64,000 nt of DNA, taken from contig CACMDY010000002.1 of assembly GCA_902612605.1 (NCBI GenBank), positions 1 through 64,000 on the forward strand. Reading direction: 5' to 3'. Shown here one piece after another: positions 35,903 to 44,590 of this stretch. The notes beneath the pieces are model-generated. The model did not search any database and was not told the origin of the DNA. It saw only the letters and a list, made by a program, of their open reading frames with translations. The DNA is from an uncultured Pelagibacteraceae bacterium (GTDB lineage Bacteria > Pseudomonadota > Alphaproteobacteria > Pelagibacterales > Pelagibacteraceae). The position numbers and the translations under genes were made by a program. Within the stretch, counting starts at the first letter, position 1, and each line of letters starts with the position of its first letter.

Positions 35903-35930
35903 TTGTTTATTGATATGATTAATTTATAAA
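35903..35930 (+). promoter_or_regulatory. Candidate valS promoter
   Basis: TTGTTT (35903-35908) and TATAAA (35925-35930) are separated by 16 bases, resembling a sigma-70 promoter. Transcription would start about 4 bases before the valS ATG, giving an essentially leaderless message. An 8-bp inverted repeat GGATAATT (35889-35896) / AATTATCC (35933-35940) brackets it. Prediction by eye in very AT-rich sequence. Confidence 0.35.
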
Positions 35931-35940
35931 ATAATTATCC

Positions 35941-38568
35941 ATGAGTTCAGACAAATATATTCACGAAAATGTTGAAAATAAGATTTATTCTTATTGGGAA
36001 GAAAAAAAATTATTTAAACCAAAATCTAATAAAAAACAATTTTCGATAGTCATCCCACCACCAAATGTAACTGGTAGTCTTCATATGGGACATGCATTAA
36101 ATAATTCTATTCAAGACTTATTAACTCGATATCATCGAATGAATAATTTTGAAACTTTATGGCAACCAGGAACTGACCATGCAGGTATTGCTACACAGGC
36201 ATTAGTAGAAAAAAAACTTAAATCTGAAGGTATAGATAAAAATGATTTAGGTAGAGATAAATTCATTGAAAAAGTTTGGGAATGGAAAGGTCAGTATGGT
36301 GATATTATTATTAATCAATTAAAAAAATTAGGTTGTTCGTGTGATTGGTCTAGAAATGCCTTCACCATGGACGAAAATCTATCAAAATCTGTATTAAAAG
36401 TTTTTGTTGAAATGTACAAAAATGGATTAATTTACAAATCAAAAAAATTAGTAAATTGGGACACTGTATTAAAAACAGCAATATCAGATTTAGAAGTAGA
36501 CCAAAGAGAGGTTAATTCAAAGTTATACCACATCAATTATCCAATCGAAGGGACAGATAAATTTATAACAATTGCAACTACTAGACCAGAAACCATGTTA
36601 GGAGATACAGCAGTTGCAGTTAATCCATCAGATGAAAGATATAAATCATTAGTAAATAAAAATGTCATAGTTCCAATTGTCGATAGAAAAATAAAAATTA
36701 TAGAAGATGATTATGCTGATCCTGAACAAGGTACTGGAGCTGTTAAAATTACGCCAGCACATGATTTCAATGATTATGAAGTGGGAGAGAGAAATAATTT
36801 AGAGGTCATAAATGTTTTTACGCCAGATGGAAAAATTAATGAAAATGCTCCTGATAATTATATTGGACTTGATAGATTTGAAGCTAGAAAAAGAATTTTA
36901 AAAGAACTAACTGATAAAGAATTATTTGTTAAAGAAGAAAAAATTAAAAATAAAGTTCCTTATGGTGATAGATCTAATTCTATAATTGAACCTTATTTAA
37001 CTGAGCAATGGTTTGCAGATGCTAAGAAGCTTTCAATAAAAGCAAAAGAAATAGTAAATAATAAAACAACTAATTTTTTTCCAGTCAATTGGACAAAAAC
37101 ATATTTTCAATGGATGGATAATATAGAACCATGGTGTATTTCAAGACAGCTTTGGTGGGGTCATCAAATACCTGCATGGTATGGTCCTGATGGGGAAATA
37201 TTTGTAGATGAAACAGAAGAAGGTGCTAATAAATTAGCTAAAGAACATTATAAAAAAGATGTTGAATTAATTAGAGATCCAGATGTTCTTGATACATGGT
37301 TTTCATCTGGTTTATGGCCTTTTGCAACTTTAGGATGGCCAGAAAAAAATGAATATTTAGAAAAATTTTATCCAACTTCAGTATTAGTAACAGGATTTGA
37401 TATAATTTTCTTTTGGGTTGCAAGAATGATTATGTTTGGAATGGAATTTCAAAACAAAGAACCTTTTAAAAATATTTATGTCCATGCATTAGTTAGAGAT
37501 GAAAAAGGTCAAAAAATGTCAAAGTCTAAAGGCAATGTAATTGATCCATTAGAATTAATAGAAAAATATAGTGCTGATGCTTTAAGATTTACACTTTTGT
37601 CAATGGCATCTCCCGGGCGTGATGTAAAGTTATCAGAGGATAGAGTTAAAGGTTATAGAAATTTTTTAAATAAAATATGGAATGCTAACAATTTTCTAAT
37701 TCAAAATGATTGTAAATTTGAAAATATAGAAACCCCTAATGATTTAAAACTAAATATTAATAAATGGATTTTTGTTGAATTCACTAATACTAATGAAAAG
37801 ATCAAAAAATCAATAGATAGTTATCGATTTGATGAGGCTGCAAGAATTGCATATCAATTTGTATGGCATTCGTTCTGCGATTGGTACTTAGAATTATCTA
37901 AAACTGTTTTTTATTCAGAAAATAATGAAAATATCGAAGAAACAAGAAATGTAGCTAGCTTCATATTTACTCAAATTCTAGTTATTTTACACCCATTCAT
38001 ACCTTTTCTAACCGAGGAAATATGGTTGAAAAATAAATTGGATAAAGATGGAAAAGACTTTCTTATGTTAAAAAACTGGTCTGAAGCCATTTCTAATAAA
38101 GATAAAGACTCTGATGAAGTAAATGAAATAATTGAATTTGTCTCATCTATAAGGTCTTTTAAAAATGAAATAGAAATAAGCCCTGGATCATTTGTTAAAA
38201 TACTAGTGAATAAAATAAATCCTGAAATTAAGAAATTTATTGAAAATAACTCTAATACCTTAAAAAAAATTGGCAGAATTAATGAATTTGTAACTGAGGA
38301 TATAAAAAAACCTTCGGCAAACTTGGTCATTAAAGGTGAAATATTTAAAATTTACTTTGATGAAGATGTAGATTTGTCAAAAATTAAAGAAACATTATTA
38401 AATAAAAAGAGTAAAATTGAAAAAGAGATGGATAAAATAAATACAAGGCTAAATAATAAAAGTTTTATTGAAAGAGCTCCAAATGATATTGTTGAGCAAG
38501 AAAAGTCTAACTTTATTAATTTAGAAAAAGATGTTAATAAATTAAATTATACTTTAGAAAGTCTATAA
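35941..38568 (+). CDS. valS: Valine--tRNA ligase
   Basis: Charges tRNA-Val; class I synthetase. The 875 residues have the HIGH motif HMGH at 48-51 ([13 protein letters not shown]), with the CP1 editing domain from about 180 ([17 protein letters not shown]). [16 protein letters not shown] and [12 protein letters not shown] follow, then the KMSKS loop near 525 ([14 protein letters not shown]). A helical anticodon domain comes next, and the C-terminal coiled coil specific to ValRS closes the protein ([24 protein letters not shown]). There is no recognisable ribosome-binding site. It overlaps ilvD by one base. Confidence 0.97.
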   Translation: MSSDKYIHENVENKIYSYWEEKKLFKPKSNKKQFSIVIPPPNVTGSLHMGHALNNSIQDLLTRYHRMNNFETLWQPGTDHAGIATQALVEKKLKSEGIDKNDLGRDKFIEKVWEWKGQYGDIIINQLKKLGCSCDWSRNAFTMDENLSKSVLKVFVEMYKNGLIYKSKKLVNWDTVLKTAISDLEVDQREVNSKLYHINYPIEGTDKFITIATTRPETMLGDTAVAVNPSDERYKSLVNKNVIVPIVDRKIKIIEDDYADPEQGTGAVKITPAHDFNDYEVGERNNLEVINVFTPDGKINENAPDNYIGLDRFEARKRILKELTDKELFVKEEKIKNKVPYGDRSNSIIEPYLTEQWFADAKKLSIKAKEIVNNKTTNFFPVNWTKTYFQWMDNIEPWCISRQLWWGHQIPAWYGPDGEIFVDETEEGANKLAKEHYKKDVELIRDPDVLDTWFSSGLWPFATLGWPEKNEYLEKFYPTSVLVTGFDIIFFWVARMIMFGMEFQNKEPFKNIYVHALVRDEKGQKMSKSKGNVIDPLELIEKYSADALRFTLLSMASPGRDVKLSEDRVKGYRNFLNKIWNANNFLIQNDCKFENIETPNDLKLNINKWIFVEFTNTNEKIKKSIDSYRFDEAARIAYQFVWHSFCDWYLELSKTVFYSENNENIEETRNVASFIFTQILVILHPFIPFLTEEIWLKNKLDKDGKDFLMLKNWSEAISNKDKDSDEVNEIIEFVSSIRSFKNEIEISPGSFVKILVNKINPEIKKFIENNSNTLKKIGRINEFVTEDIKKPSANLVIKGEIFKIYFDEDVDLSKIKETLLNKKSKIEKEMDKINTRLNNKSFIERAPNDIVEQEKSNFINLEKDVNKLNYTLESL

Positions 38569-40286
38569 TGCGGAAATTTAATAAAAAAAAATTACCAAGT
38601 AGATATACAACTGTAGGTGCTGATAGAGCACCACAAAGATCCTTTTATTATGCAATGGATTTAACCGAAAAAGATGTAGCAAAACCCTTTGTTGGTGTTG
38701 TTTCAACTTGGAATGAGGCTGCACCTTGTAATATTAATTTAATGAAACAAGCCCAATTTGTAAAACAAGGCGTAAATTCATCAGGAGGAACTCCTAGAGA
38801 ATTTTGTACAATAACAGTTACTGATGGTATCGCTATGGGTCATGAAGGAATGAAATCTTCATTGATTTCAAGAGATGTAATTGCAGATTCTACTGAATTA
38901 ACTGTAAGAGGTCATTGTTATGATGCTTTAGTTGGTTTAGCAGGATGTGATAAATCTTTACCAGGTCTAATGATGTCTATGGTGAGATTAAATATTCCTA
39001 GTGTATTTATTTATGGTGGTTCAATACTTCCAGGTAGATTTGAAGGTAAGGATGTAACTGTTGTTGATGTTTTTGAAGGTGTTGGAAAATATACTTCAAA
39101 AAAAATGACAGCTCACGCCCTTAGAAAATTAGAATTAAAAGCTTGTCCAAGTGCAGGTGCTTGTGGTGGTCAATTTACTGCAAATACAATGGCATGTGTT
39201 TCAGAAGCAATTGGATTAGCCCTACCATATTCAGCAGGAACACCTGCTCCTTATAAAGAAAGACATAAGTATGCCGTTAACAGCGGTAAAGCTGTAATGA
39301 AACTTTTAGAAAAAAATATTAGACCAAGAGATATTGTTACAAGAAAAGCATTAGAAAATGCTGCAACAGTTGTTGCTGCTACAGGTGGATCTACTAATGC
39401 AGGTTTACACTTACCAGCTATTGCAAATGAAATTGGAATTAAATTTGATTTAATGGATGTTGCAAAAATTTTTAAAAGAACTCCTTATCTTGCTGATTTA
39501 AAACCAGGTGGAAAATATGTTGCAAAAGATATGTGGGAAGCAGGTGGTGTTCCAATGCTTTTAAAAACTCTTTACGATGGTGGATATATCCATGGAGATT
39601 GTATGACTGTTACAGGAAAGACAATGAAAGAGAATTTAAAAAATGTGAAATTTAATCCAAAACAAAAAGTAATGAGAAGTTATAAAAATCCAATTACACC
39701 AACTGGTGGTGTTGTTGGATTAAGAGGTAATTTAGCTCCAGAAGGTGGAATTGTTAAAATTGCAGGTTTAAAAAAATTACAATTTACTGGAAGAGCAAGA
39801 TGTTTTGACTCTGAAGAAAAAGCTTACAAAGCTGTAAAAGAAAGAAAATACAAAGACGGCGATATAATTATAATTAGATATGAAGGTCCCAAAGGTGGTC
39901 CGGGAATGAGAGAAATGTTGCAGACAACAGCTGCAATTTATGGACAAGGAAAAGGGGAGAAAGTAGCCCTTATAACGGACGGTAGGTTCTCTGGGGCTAC
40001 CAGAGGCTTCTGTATCGGTCATGTGGGTCCTGAGGCCTCTATAGGCGGCCCAATAGCCCTTTTAAAGAACGGAGATATAATTGATATAGATGCAAAAAAG
40101 GGGACTATTAACGTTAGATTAAGTAAAAAAGAGCTTAGTTTGAGAAAAAAGAAATGGAAACAAAGAAAAATGAACTTTGGAAACGGAACTCTTTGGAAAT
40201 ATGCTCAAACAGTAGGTCCAGCTTATTTAGGTGCACCTACCCATCCAGGTGGTAAAAACGAGGTTAAAACTTACGCAGATATTTGA
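38568..40286 (+). CDS. ilvD: Dihydroxy-acid dehydratase
   Basis: Iron-sulphur dehydratase of valine, isoleucine and pantothenate synthesis. The 572 residues contain [45 protein letters not shown] (cluster Cys), [19 protein letters not shown] (cluster Cys), [14 protein letters not shown] and [14 protein letters not shown]. The active-site serine region is [17 protein letters not shown]. Bases 39961-40060 within this gene are 56% GC (56 of 100 counted) and use codons such as AGG, GGG, GGC, GCC and ACG that neighbours avoid. This may reflect a short recombination tract. The protein itself is intact. Confidence 0.96.
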   Translation: MRKFNKKKLPSRYTTVGADRAPQRSFYYAMDLTEKDVAKPFVGVVSTWNEAAPCNINLMKQAQFVKQGVNSSGGTPREFCTITVTDGIAMGHEGMKSSLISRDVIADSTELTVRGHCYDALVGLAGCDKSLPGLMMSMVRLNIPSVFIYGGSILPGRFEGKDVTVVDVFEGVGKYTSKKMTAHALRKLELKACPSAGACGGQFTANTMACVSEAIGLALPYSAGTPAPYKERHKYAVNSGKAVMKLLEKNIRPRDIVTRKALENAATVVAATGGSTNAGLHLPAIANEIGIKFDLMDVAKIFKRTPYLADLKPGGKYVAKDMWEAGGVPMLLKTLYDGGYIHGDCMTVTGKTMKENLKNVKFNPKQKVMRSYKNPITPTGGVVGLRGNLAPEGGIVKIAGLKKLQFTGRARCFDSEEKAYKAVKERKYKDGDIIIIRYEGPKGGPGMREMLQTTAAIYGQGKGEKVALITDGRFSGATRGFCIGHVGPEASIGGPIALLKNGDIIDIDAKKGTINVRLSKKELSLRKKKWKQRKMNFGNGTLWKYAQTVGPAYLGAPTHPGGKNEVKTYADI

Positions 40287-41488
40287 TGAAAATTAGACCT
40301 GTAATACTTTGTGGTGGTGCAGGAACACGACTTTGGCCCAATTTAAAAAATACTCAAGCAAAACAATTTATTGATTTTGGTGGTTGGACTTTATTACAAA
40401 AAGCTTTTGAACGAATAAATAATAATTCTTACGATTTCCCAATTATCAGTACAAATCTTAAATATTTAAAAGATGTTAAGAAAACATTAAAAAAATCAAA
40501 AATAAAAAAATATAAAATAATATTAGAACCAGCAAAAAAAAATACAGCACCAGCTATTTTAGTAAGTGTTTTAATTAAAGATATTCCAACTGATCAACCA
40601 ATAATGTTTTTTACCTCAGACCATTTGATTGAAAATCCAAGTATTTTAACAAGAGCAATAAAAAATAATGTTAAAAATTTAAGTGATGAAAATATATTTA
40701 TATTTGGGATTAAACCTACAAGACCATCTAATGAGTACGGATATCTTAAAACAAAAAGTATAAATAAGTTAAATAAAGTAACTAAATTTATTGAAAAACC
40801 AACAGAGCAAAAAGCCAAAAAGATAATCAGATCTGGAGGCTATTGGAATTCTGGTATGTTTTACTTAAAAAAATCATCAATAATTAATAACTTTAAAAAA
40901 TATCAGCCTAGCATTTATAAAGCATGTCTAAAATCTTTAGAAAAATCTAAGGTTAGAAATAATACATATTTTTTGAATAAAAAATTCTTTGATAAATGTA
41001 AGGAAATTTCTTTTGATTATGCAATTCTTGAAAAATCAAAGAATATAAATGCAATAAAACTTAGTATTCCATGGTCAGATCTTGGAAATTGGTTTGAAAT
41101 ATCAAAAATATATAAAAAAAACAAAAACAAATACTTTAAGAAAAAAAATGTTTTTCATAGACCATGGGGCAGATATACCAATCTATATGAAGGTAAAAAC
41201 TTTCTAGTGAAGGAATTAGTAGTTAATTCTAAGTCTAAATTAAGCTTGCAAAAGCATTTTCATCGATCTGAATATTGGACCATTACCGATGGAAAACCTC
41301 TAATTACATTAAACAAGAAAAATTTCTTTAAAATACCCGGAGAAAAAATATTCATACCAAGAGAAGCAATTCATCGAATAGAAAATAAATTTAAGAAAAA
41401 AGTAAAAATTATTGAAATACAAACTGGACCTATTTTAAAAGAGACAGATATAGTTAGATATCAAGATATTTACGGTAGAGTTAATTAA
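40286..41488 (+). CDS. manC: Mannose-1-phosphate guanylyltransferase with cupin domain (ManC-like)
   Basis: Makes GDP-mannose for surface polysaccharide, possibly with mannose-6-phosphate isomerase activity. From the ATG at 40286, whose A is the last base of the ilvD stop, there are 400 residues. The nucleotidyltransferase opens VILCGGAGTRLWP (6-18), with KQFIDFGG, ILEPAKKNTAPAI, FTSDHLIENPS, KFIEKPT and YWNSGMFYLKK. The C-terminal cupin has RPWGRYTNLYEG, LSLQKHFHRSEYWTITDGKPL and PREAIHRIENK. It is about 70 residues shorter than typical bifunctional ManC proteins. GDP-mannose could also serve as a sugar donor, but nothing here ties it to the glycosyltransferase at 44591. Confidence 0.88.
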   Translation: MKIRPVILCGGAGTRLWPNLKNTQAKQFIDFGGWTLLQKAFERINNNSYDFPIISTNLKYLKDVKKTLKKSKIKKYKIILEPAKKNTAPAILVSVLIKDIPTDQPIMFFTSDHLIENPSILTRAIKNNVKNLSDENIFIFGIKPTRPSNEYGYLKTKSINKLNKVTKFIEKPTEQKAKKIIRSGGYWNSGMFYLKKSSIINNFKKYQPSIYKACLKSLEKSKVRNNTYFLNKKFFDKCKEISFDYAILEKSKNINAIKLSIPWSDLGNWFEISKIYKKNKNKYFKKKNVFHRPWGRYTNLYEGKNFLVKELVVNSKSKLSLQKHFHRSEYWTITDGKPLITLNKKNFFKIPGEKIFIPREAIHRIENKFKKKVKIIEIQTGPILKETDIVRYQDIYGRVN

Positions 41489-41496
41489 TACTCTTT

Positions 41497-42336
41497 ATGG
41501 ATACATTGGTATTTTCTATCGTTTTATTGGCAGCACTACTTCATGCCACTTGGAATGGCATGGTCAAAAAGCACTCGGATAAAGCAGTTGCTCTAGCAGG
41601 TATAATTTTAGGTCATATACCTTTTTCAATTGTTGCAATCATCTTGTTACCCGCACCCTCAATAGAAAGTATACCTTATATCTTCGCAAGTATTGTTGTT
41701 CACATCGGCTATCAATGGTTCTTGCTTAAATCATATGAAATTGGAGATTTGACAAAAGTCTATCCTATAGCAAGAGGCACAGGCCCCTTATTTGTAACTG
41801 TAGTCTCAATTTTATTTTTAGGCGTTGTTTTAAATAAGTTTATTTTGATCTCTATTTTCTTAATATGTTTTGGTATTTTTTTTCTTGGTATTTCCGATTA
41901 TAAAAACAGTAGCTTAAATGTAATTAAATTTTCTTTTACAACAGGTTTGTTTATTGGCTCATACTCACTCGTAGATGGATATGGAGCAAGAGTGAGTAAT
42001 TCTGCAATATCTTTTGTCAGCTGGTCTTTCATATTAAACGCTATAATTTTCCCATTTATTCTTAGTTTAAGAGGTCAAAAGGATATTATTAAAAGGGTTT
42101 ATAGAGAGGGTAAAATGATATTTTTTTACGGTGTAACATTATCATATGCTAGTTATGCCTTGGCTGTATGGGCATTTACAAAAGCTCCAATACCCGTTGT
42201 TACATCTTTAAGAGAAACAAGTATTTTATTATCAATATTTATTGGATATTTTTTATTAAAAGAAAGTATCAATTTAAAAAAAATCATATCAATTTTATTT
42301 ATTTTAATAGGTGTGATTGGGATTAAATTATTTTAA
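41497..42336 (+). CDS. EamA/DMT-family membrane transporter
   Basis: A 279-residue permease of the drug/metabolite transporter superfamily with about ten membrane helices arranged as two EamA repeats. The first repeat opens LLAALLHATWNGMVKKHSDKAVALAG and has IARGTGPLFVTVVSILFLG. The second has the matching end VTSLRETSILLSIFIGYFLLKESINLKKIISILFILIGVIGI. Substrate unknown. It follows manC by 8 bases. Base composition is slightly less AT-rich than in neighbouring genes. It converges on the small gene at 42503, with a 13-bp palindrome in the gap. Confidence 0.85.
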   Translation: MDTLVFSIVLLAALLHATWNGMVKKHSDKAVALAGIILGHIPFSIVAIILLPAPSIESIPYIFASIVVHIGYQWFLLKSYEIGDLTKVYPIARGTGPLFVTVVSILFLGVVLNKFILISIFLICFGIFFLGISDYKNSSLNVIKFSFTTGLFIGSYSLVDGYGARVSNSAISFVSWSFILNAIIFPFILSLRGQKDIIKRVYREGKMIFFYGVTLSYASYALAVWAFTKAPIPVVTSLRETSILLSIFIGYFLLKESINLKKIISILFILIGVIGIKLF

Positions 42337-42456
42337 TTAAATTGTAACAATCTATAAATATTTTTGTCATTAAAGTTTATTAAAAATAATTAACAAAAAT
42401 TTTAAATAATAAAACATCTTCATTTCCTCTTTGTTTAAAATTTTGTTGATTAACTA

Positions 42457-42488
42457 CCTTCCCCTTTTTGTTATAAAAAAGGGGAGGG
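42457..42488. terminator. Large hairpin between convergent genes
   Basis: A 13-bp stem (42457-42469 with 42476-42488, one G-T pair) has a 6-base loop. The arms are CCTTCCCCTTTTT and AAAAAGGGGAGGG. It lies between the converging EamA gene and small lysine-rich gene and is much more GC-rich than its surroundings. There is no long T tract directly after the stem on either strand, so it is an atypical terminator; a shared bidirectional terminator is still the likeliest role. Confidence 0.6.
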
Positions 42489-42502
42489 ACAATTTTTATA
42501 CA

Positions 42503-42712
42503 TTAATTATTTACAGACGCAGGACTCTCACTGGTTTTCTTTTTAGCTAATTTTTTTGCTTTTTTTTCGGCAACTTTTTTTTCAATACCTGCAATTTTTA
42601 TATTAATTTTAGCTAGTTTTTTTTCCTTTAAATTAATCTTATTTTTAAGTTTATCTATTGATTTGATAAACTTTTTTTTTCTTCTTTCATTTTTCTTTAA
42701 CATCTTACCCAT
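42503..42712 (-). CDS. Small lysine-rich basic protein of unknown function
   Basis: I do not recognise this protein. From the ATG at 42712 it has 69 residues: MGKMLKKNERRKKKFIKS and then a Lys/Ile-rich helical stretch with heptad character. It ends KKAKKLAKKKTSESPASVNN, a tail resembling histone H1-like or other nucleic-acid-binding tails. Two codons further upstream (GTG, ATG) are also possible starts. What supports it is the exceptional ribosome-binding site AGGAGGTGAT just upstream, an almost full complement of the 16S rRNA tail, and a TATAAT promoter inside a perfect inverted repeat. Nucleic-acid or membrane binding is a guess from charge only. Confidence 0.7.
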   Translation of the reverse strand: MGKMLKKNERRKKKFIKSIDKLKNKINLKEKKLAKINIKIAGIEKKVAEKKAKKLAKKKTSESPASVNN

Positions 42713-42727
42713 CATCACCTCCTATGA

Positions 42728-42758
42728 AAATTTAAATTATTATATTTAATTTAAATTT
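42728..42758 (-). promoter_or_regulatory. Palindromic promoter region of the small lysine-rich gene
   Basis: A perfect 11-bp inverted repeat (AAATTTAAATT at 42728-42738, AATTTAAATTT at 42748-42758) flanks a 9-base centre. On the minus strand this region contains TATAAT (42744-42739), with TTTACT 17 bases upstream (42767-42762). The start of transcription would be near 42732, directly before the ribosome-binding site AGGAGG. The symmetry around the -10 box suggests an operator. Confidence 0.5.
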
Positions 42759-42796
42759 CTAAGTAAAATAATTTGTCTAAAATTTTGTTATTAAAA

Positions 42797-43681
42797 TTAT
42801 AGTAAAAAATTTACTTTTTTTTGTGAAAATTCAATATCAATCTTATTGTGACATCCAAAATTTTCTCCATCAACCTGAACGGGAATTTCAAAATTATTGC
42901 AATTAATTTGGATACTTTTTGAATAGGTGGTTATAACAGATTTGTTTCTTGATAAATCTCCATAAATAATTATCAAAATAATATAATACATTAATTTTAG
43001 CCTACTTAAATCTTTAAAAACATAAGTTATTAATCTATCATCAAAAATGTTTGACTTATTTATCTTATGATGACCAGCATAATATTTGGTATTAGAACTT
43101 AATACCCAATCAGCTTGATATTTTTGACCATCAAAGAAAACATCAAGTTTATTATTTTTCATAAATAAAAAATGCTGAAACCCTTTTAAACCAAATATTA
43201 TCTTACCAAGTATTTTTTTTATACGTGTATCAATAGAGTGAACAATTTTAGCATCCCAACCAATACCAGCCATTAAAAAAAAATAATTTTTATTTATTTT
43301 TATAAGATTAGATTGTTTATAATTATTTGATGTTAAAATATTACAAATATCGTCTACTTTTTTATTTATCGATAACTCTGCTTGAAGTAAATTGGCTGTT
43401 CCAGCTGGTATGTACCCAATTGCAAATTTATCATTAAAATCAAAGTCATTTTTTATCAATTCATTGATAGCAAATGATACTGATCCATCTCCACCAGCAA
43501 CTATCAATCTATCATAATTTTTATTTTTAAATTCCAAAAATATTTCTTTCGCCTCTTTTTCAGATTTGGTTTTGAAATAATCTACAGAGTTGTTAATTTT
43601 TAATTTTTCATAAATCTTATTTACAAATTTTATTTTTTTCCCTGTTGAAGAATTAAGGTTATAAATCAAACAATAATGCAT
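42797..43681 (-). CDS. Diacylglycerol kinase-like lipid kinase
   Basis: A 294-residue protein of the DagK/LCB5 lipid-kinase family (YegS/DgkB type). The N-terminal catalytic domain has CLIYNLNSSTGK, DRLIVAGGDGSVSFAINEL (GGDGS at 63-67), and FAIGYIPAGTANLLQAEL (nucleotide site). The C-terminal beta domain has FLMAGIGWDAKIVH and VQVDGENFG. It would phosphorylate diacylglycerol, or a related lipid, to phosphatidate. It is divergent from plcP across 99 bases that contain PhoB-like repeats oriented toward this gene. That suggests it recycles the diacylglycerol released by PlcP. Substrate is inferred from the family and context. Confidence 0.82.
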   Translation of the reverse strand: MHYCLIYNLNSSTGKKIKFVNKIYEKLKINNSVDYFKTKSEKEAKEIFLEFKNKNYDRLIVAGGDGSVSFAINELIKNDFDFNDKFAIGYIPAGTANLLQAELSINKKVDDICNILTSNNYKQSNLIKINKNYFFLMAGIGWDAKIVHSIDTRIKKILGKIIFGLKGFQHFLFMKNNKLDVFFDGQKYQADWVLSSNTKYYAGHHKINKSNIFDDRLITYVFKDLSRLKLMYYIILIIIYGDLSRNKSVITTYSKSIQINCNNFEIPVQVDGENFGCHNKIDIEFSQKKVNFLL

Positions 43682-43748
43682 AATTTTTTCGTAACTAATT
43701 TTTAATAAATCTTTAACATTTCAATGACATAAGAATTAAATGATTCGA

Positions 43749-43766
43749 GTTACAGTTGTGTTACAA
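43749..43766 (-). promoter_or_regulatory. Candidate PhoB box, dagK/plcP intergenic
   Basis: On the minus strand the bases read TTGTAAC-ACAA-CTGTAAC, two TGTAAC half-sites 11 bases apart, the spacing of PhoB direct repeats. Its orientation fits transcription of the DagK-like gene, which starts 68 bases downstream. It is only 14 bases from the plcP ATG on the other side, so regulation of plcP from this site would imply an almost leaderless transcript. Confidence 0.5.
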
Positions 43767-43780
43767 AATAGGTTTTTTTA

Positions 43781-44587
43781 ATGCCTCCGTTATTAAAATT
43801 TAAGAGTATATTTATATCTGATGTGCATCTTGGCACCAAAGGTTGTCAAGCTAACAAGCTTTTAGAATTTTTTAAGAATTCAAGATCCGAGAACCTTTAT
43901 TTAGTTGGAGATATAATCGATGTTTGGGCAATGCAAAAGAGTTTCTATTGGCCTCAAGAGCATAATGATGTCATACAAAAAATATTGAGAAAAGCCAGGC
44001 ACGGGACAAAAGTATTTTACATAATTGGAAATCATGATGAGGTATTTAGAAAATTTATTCCAATGCATTTAGGTGATATTAAAATAGTAAATAGAGTTAT
44101 TCATGAAACGCAGTTAGGAAAAAAATATTTAGTTGTTCATGGTGATGCTTGGGACGGAGTAATGAAATATGCTAAATGGCTTTCTAAATTAGGAGCTATT
44201 GCCTATGAATTATTACTTAAAATTAATGTTATTATAAATTTTTTTAGAAAATTGAGAGGTAAAGACTATTGGTCATTGGCAAAATTTTTAAAATATAAGG
44301 TAAAAAATGCTGTAAAATTTATAGGTGAATATGAAAACACACTTTCTTCATATGCAAAAAGGAAAAAATTTGATGGAATAATTTGTGGACACATACATCA
44401 TGCTGAAAATTTAAATCTTGATGGTGTTAATTATTTAAATTGTGGCGATTGGGTTGAGTCATGTACAGCCTTGGCAGAAAAATATGATGGAACTTTTGAG
44501 ATAATTTATTGGGATAAAAAAAGAAACGAATATATTTCAGAAAATATTGATAATAACAGGATCGGTTCATTCAAAAAAGCATCTTAA
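43781..44587 (+). CDS. plcP: PlcP-type phospholipase C (metallophosphoesterase)
   Basis: A 268-residue calcineurin-like phosphoesterase with FISDVHLGTKG (Asp14, His16), LVGDIIDVW (Asp44), IIGNHDE (83-87), VVHGDAWD (His120) and GIICGHIHHAE (203-207). This is the complete metal-binding set. It is of the UDP-2,3-diacylglucosamine hydrolase-like group, but lipid A synthesis here already has LpxI at 6610. The pairing with a glycosyltransferase inside a pst/pho cluster is the known PlcP-Agt arrangement of marine and rhizobial bacteria. There, phospholipids are cut to diacylglycerol and rebuilt as glycolipids when phosphate is scarce. Start: the only in-frame ATG before the fold. Confidence 0.85.
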   Translation: MPPLLKFKSIFISDVHLGTKGCQANKLLEFFKNSRSENLYLVGDIIDVWAMQKSFYWPQEHNDVIQKILRKARHGTKVFYIIGNHDEVFRKFIPMHLGDIKIVNRVIHETQLGKKYLVVHGDAWDGVMKYAKWLSKLGAIAYELLLKINVIINFFRKLRGKDYWSLAKFLKYKVKNAVKFIGEYENTLSSYAKRKKFDGIICGHIHHAENLNLDGVNYLNCGDWVESCTALAEKYDGTFEIIYWDKKRNEYISENIDNNRIGSFKKAS

Positions 44588-44590
44588 AGA

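Noticed and set aside
39955-40075. Inserted mobile element in ilvD
   Set aside because: The GC-rich tract encodes the normal conserved active-site segment with no extra residues, so nothing is inserted.
42350-42375. TTGTAAC half-site downstream of the EamA gene as a PhoB box
   Set aside because: There is no second good half-site at 11 bases, and it is not upstream of any gene.
43781-44587. Calling the metallophosphoesterase LpxH (lipid A synthesis)
   Set aside because: LpxI is present in the lpx operon, and the gene is paired with a glycosyltransferase in a phosphate cluster; PlcP explains the context better.
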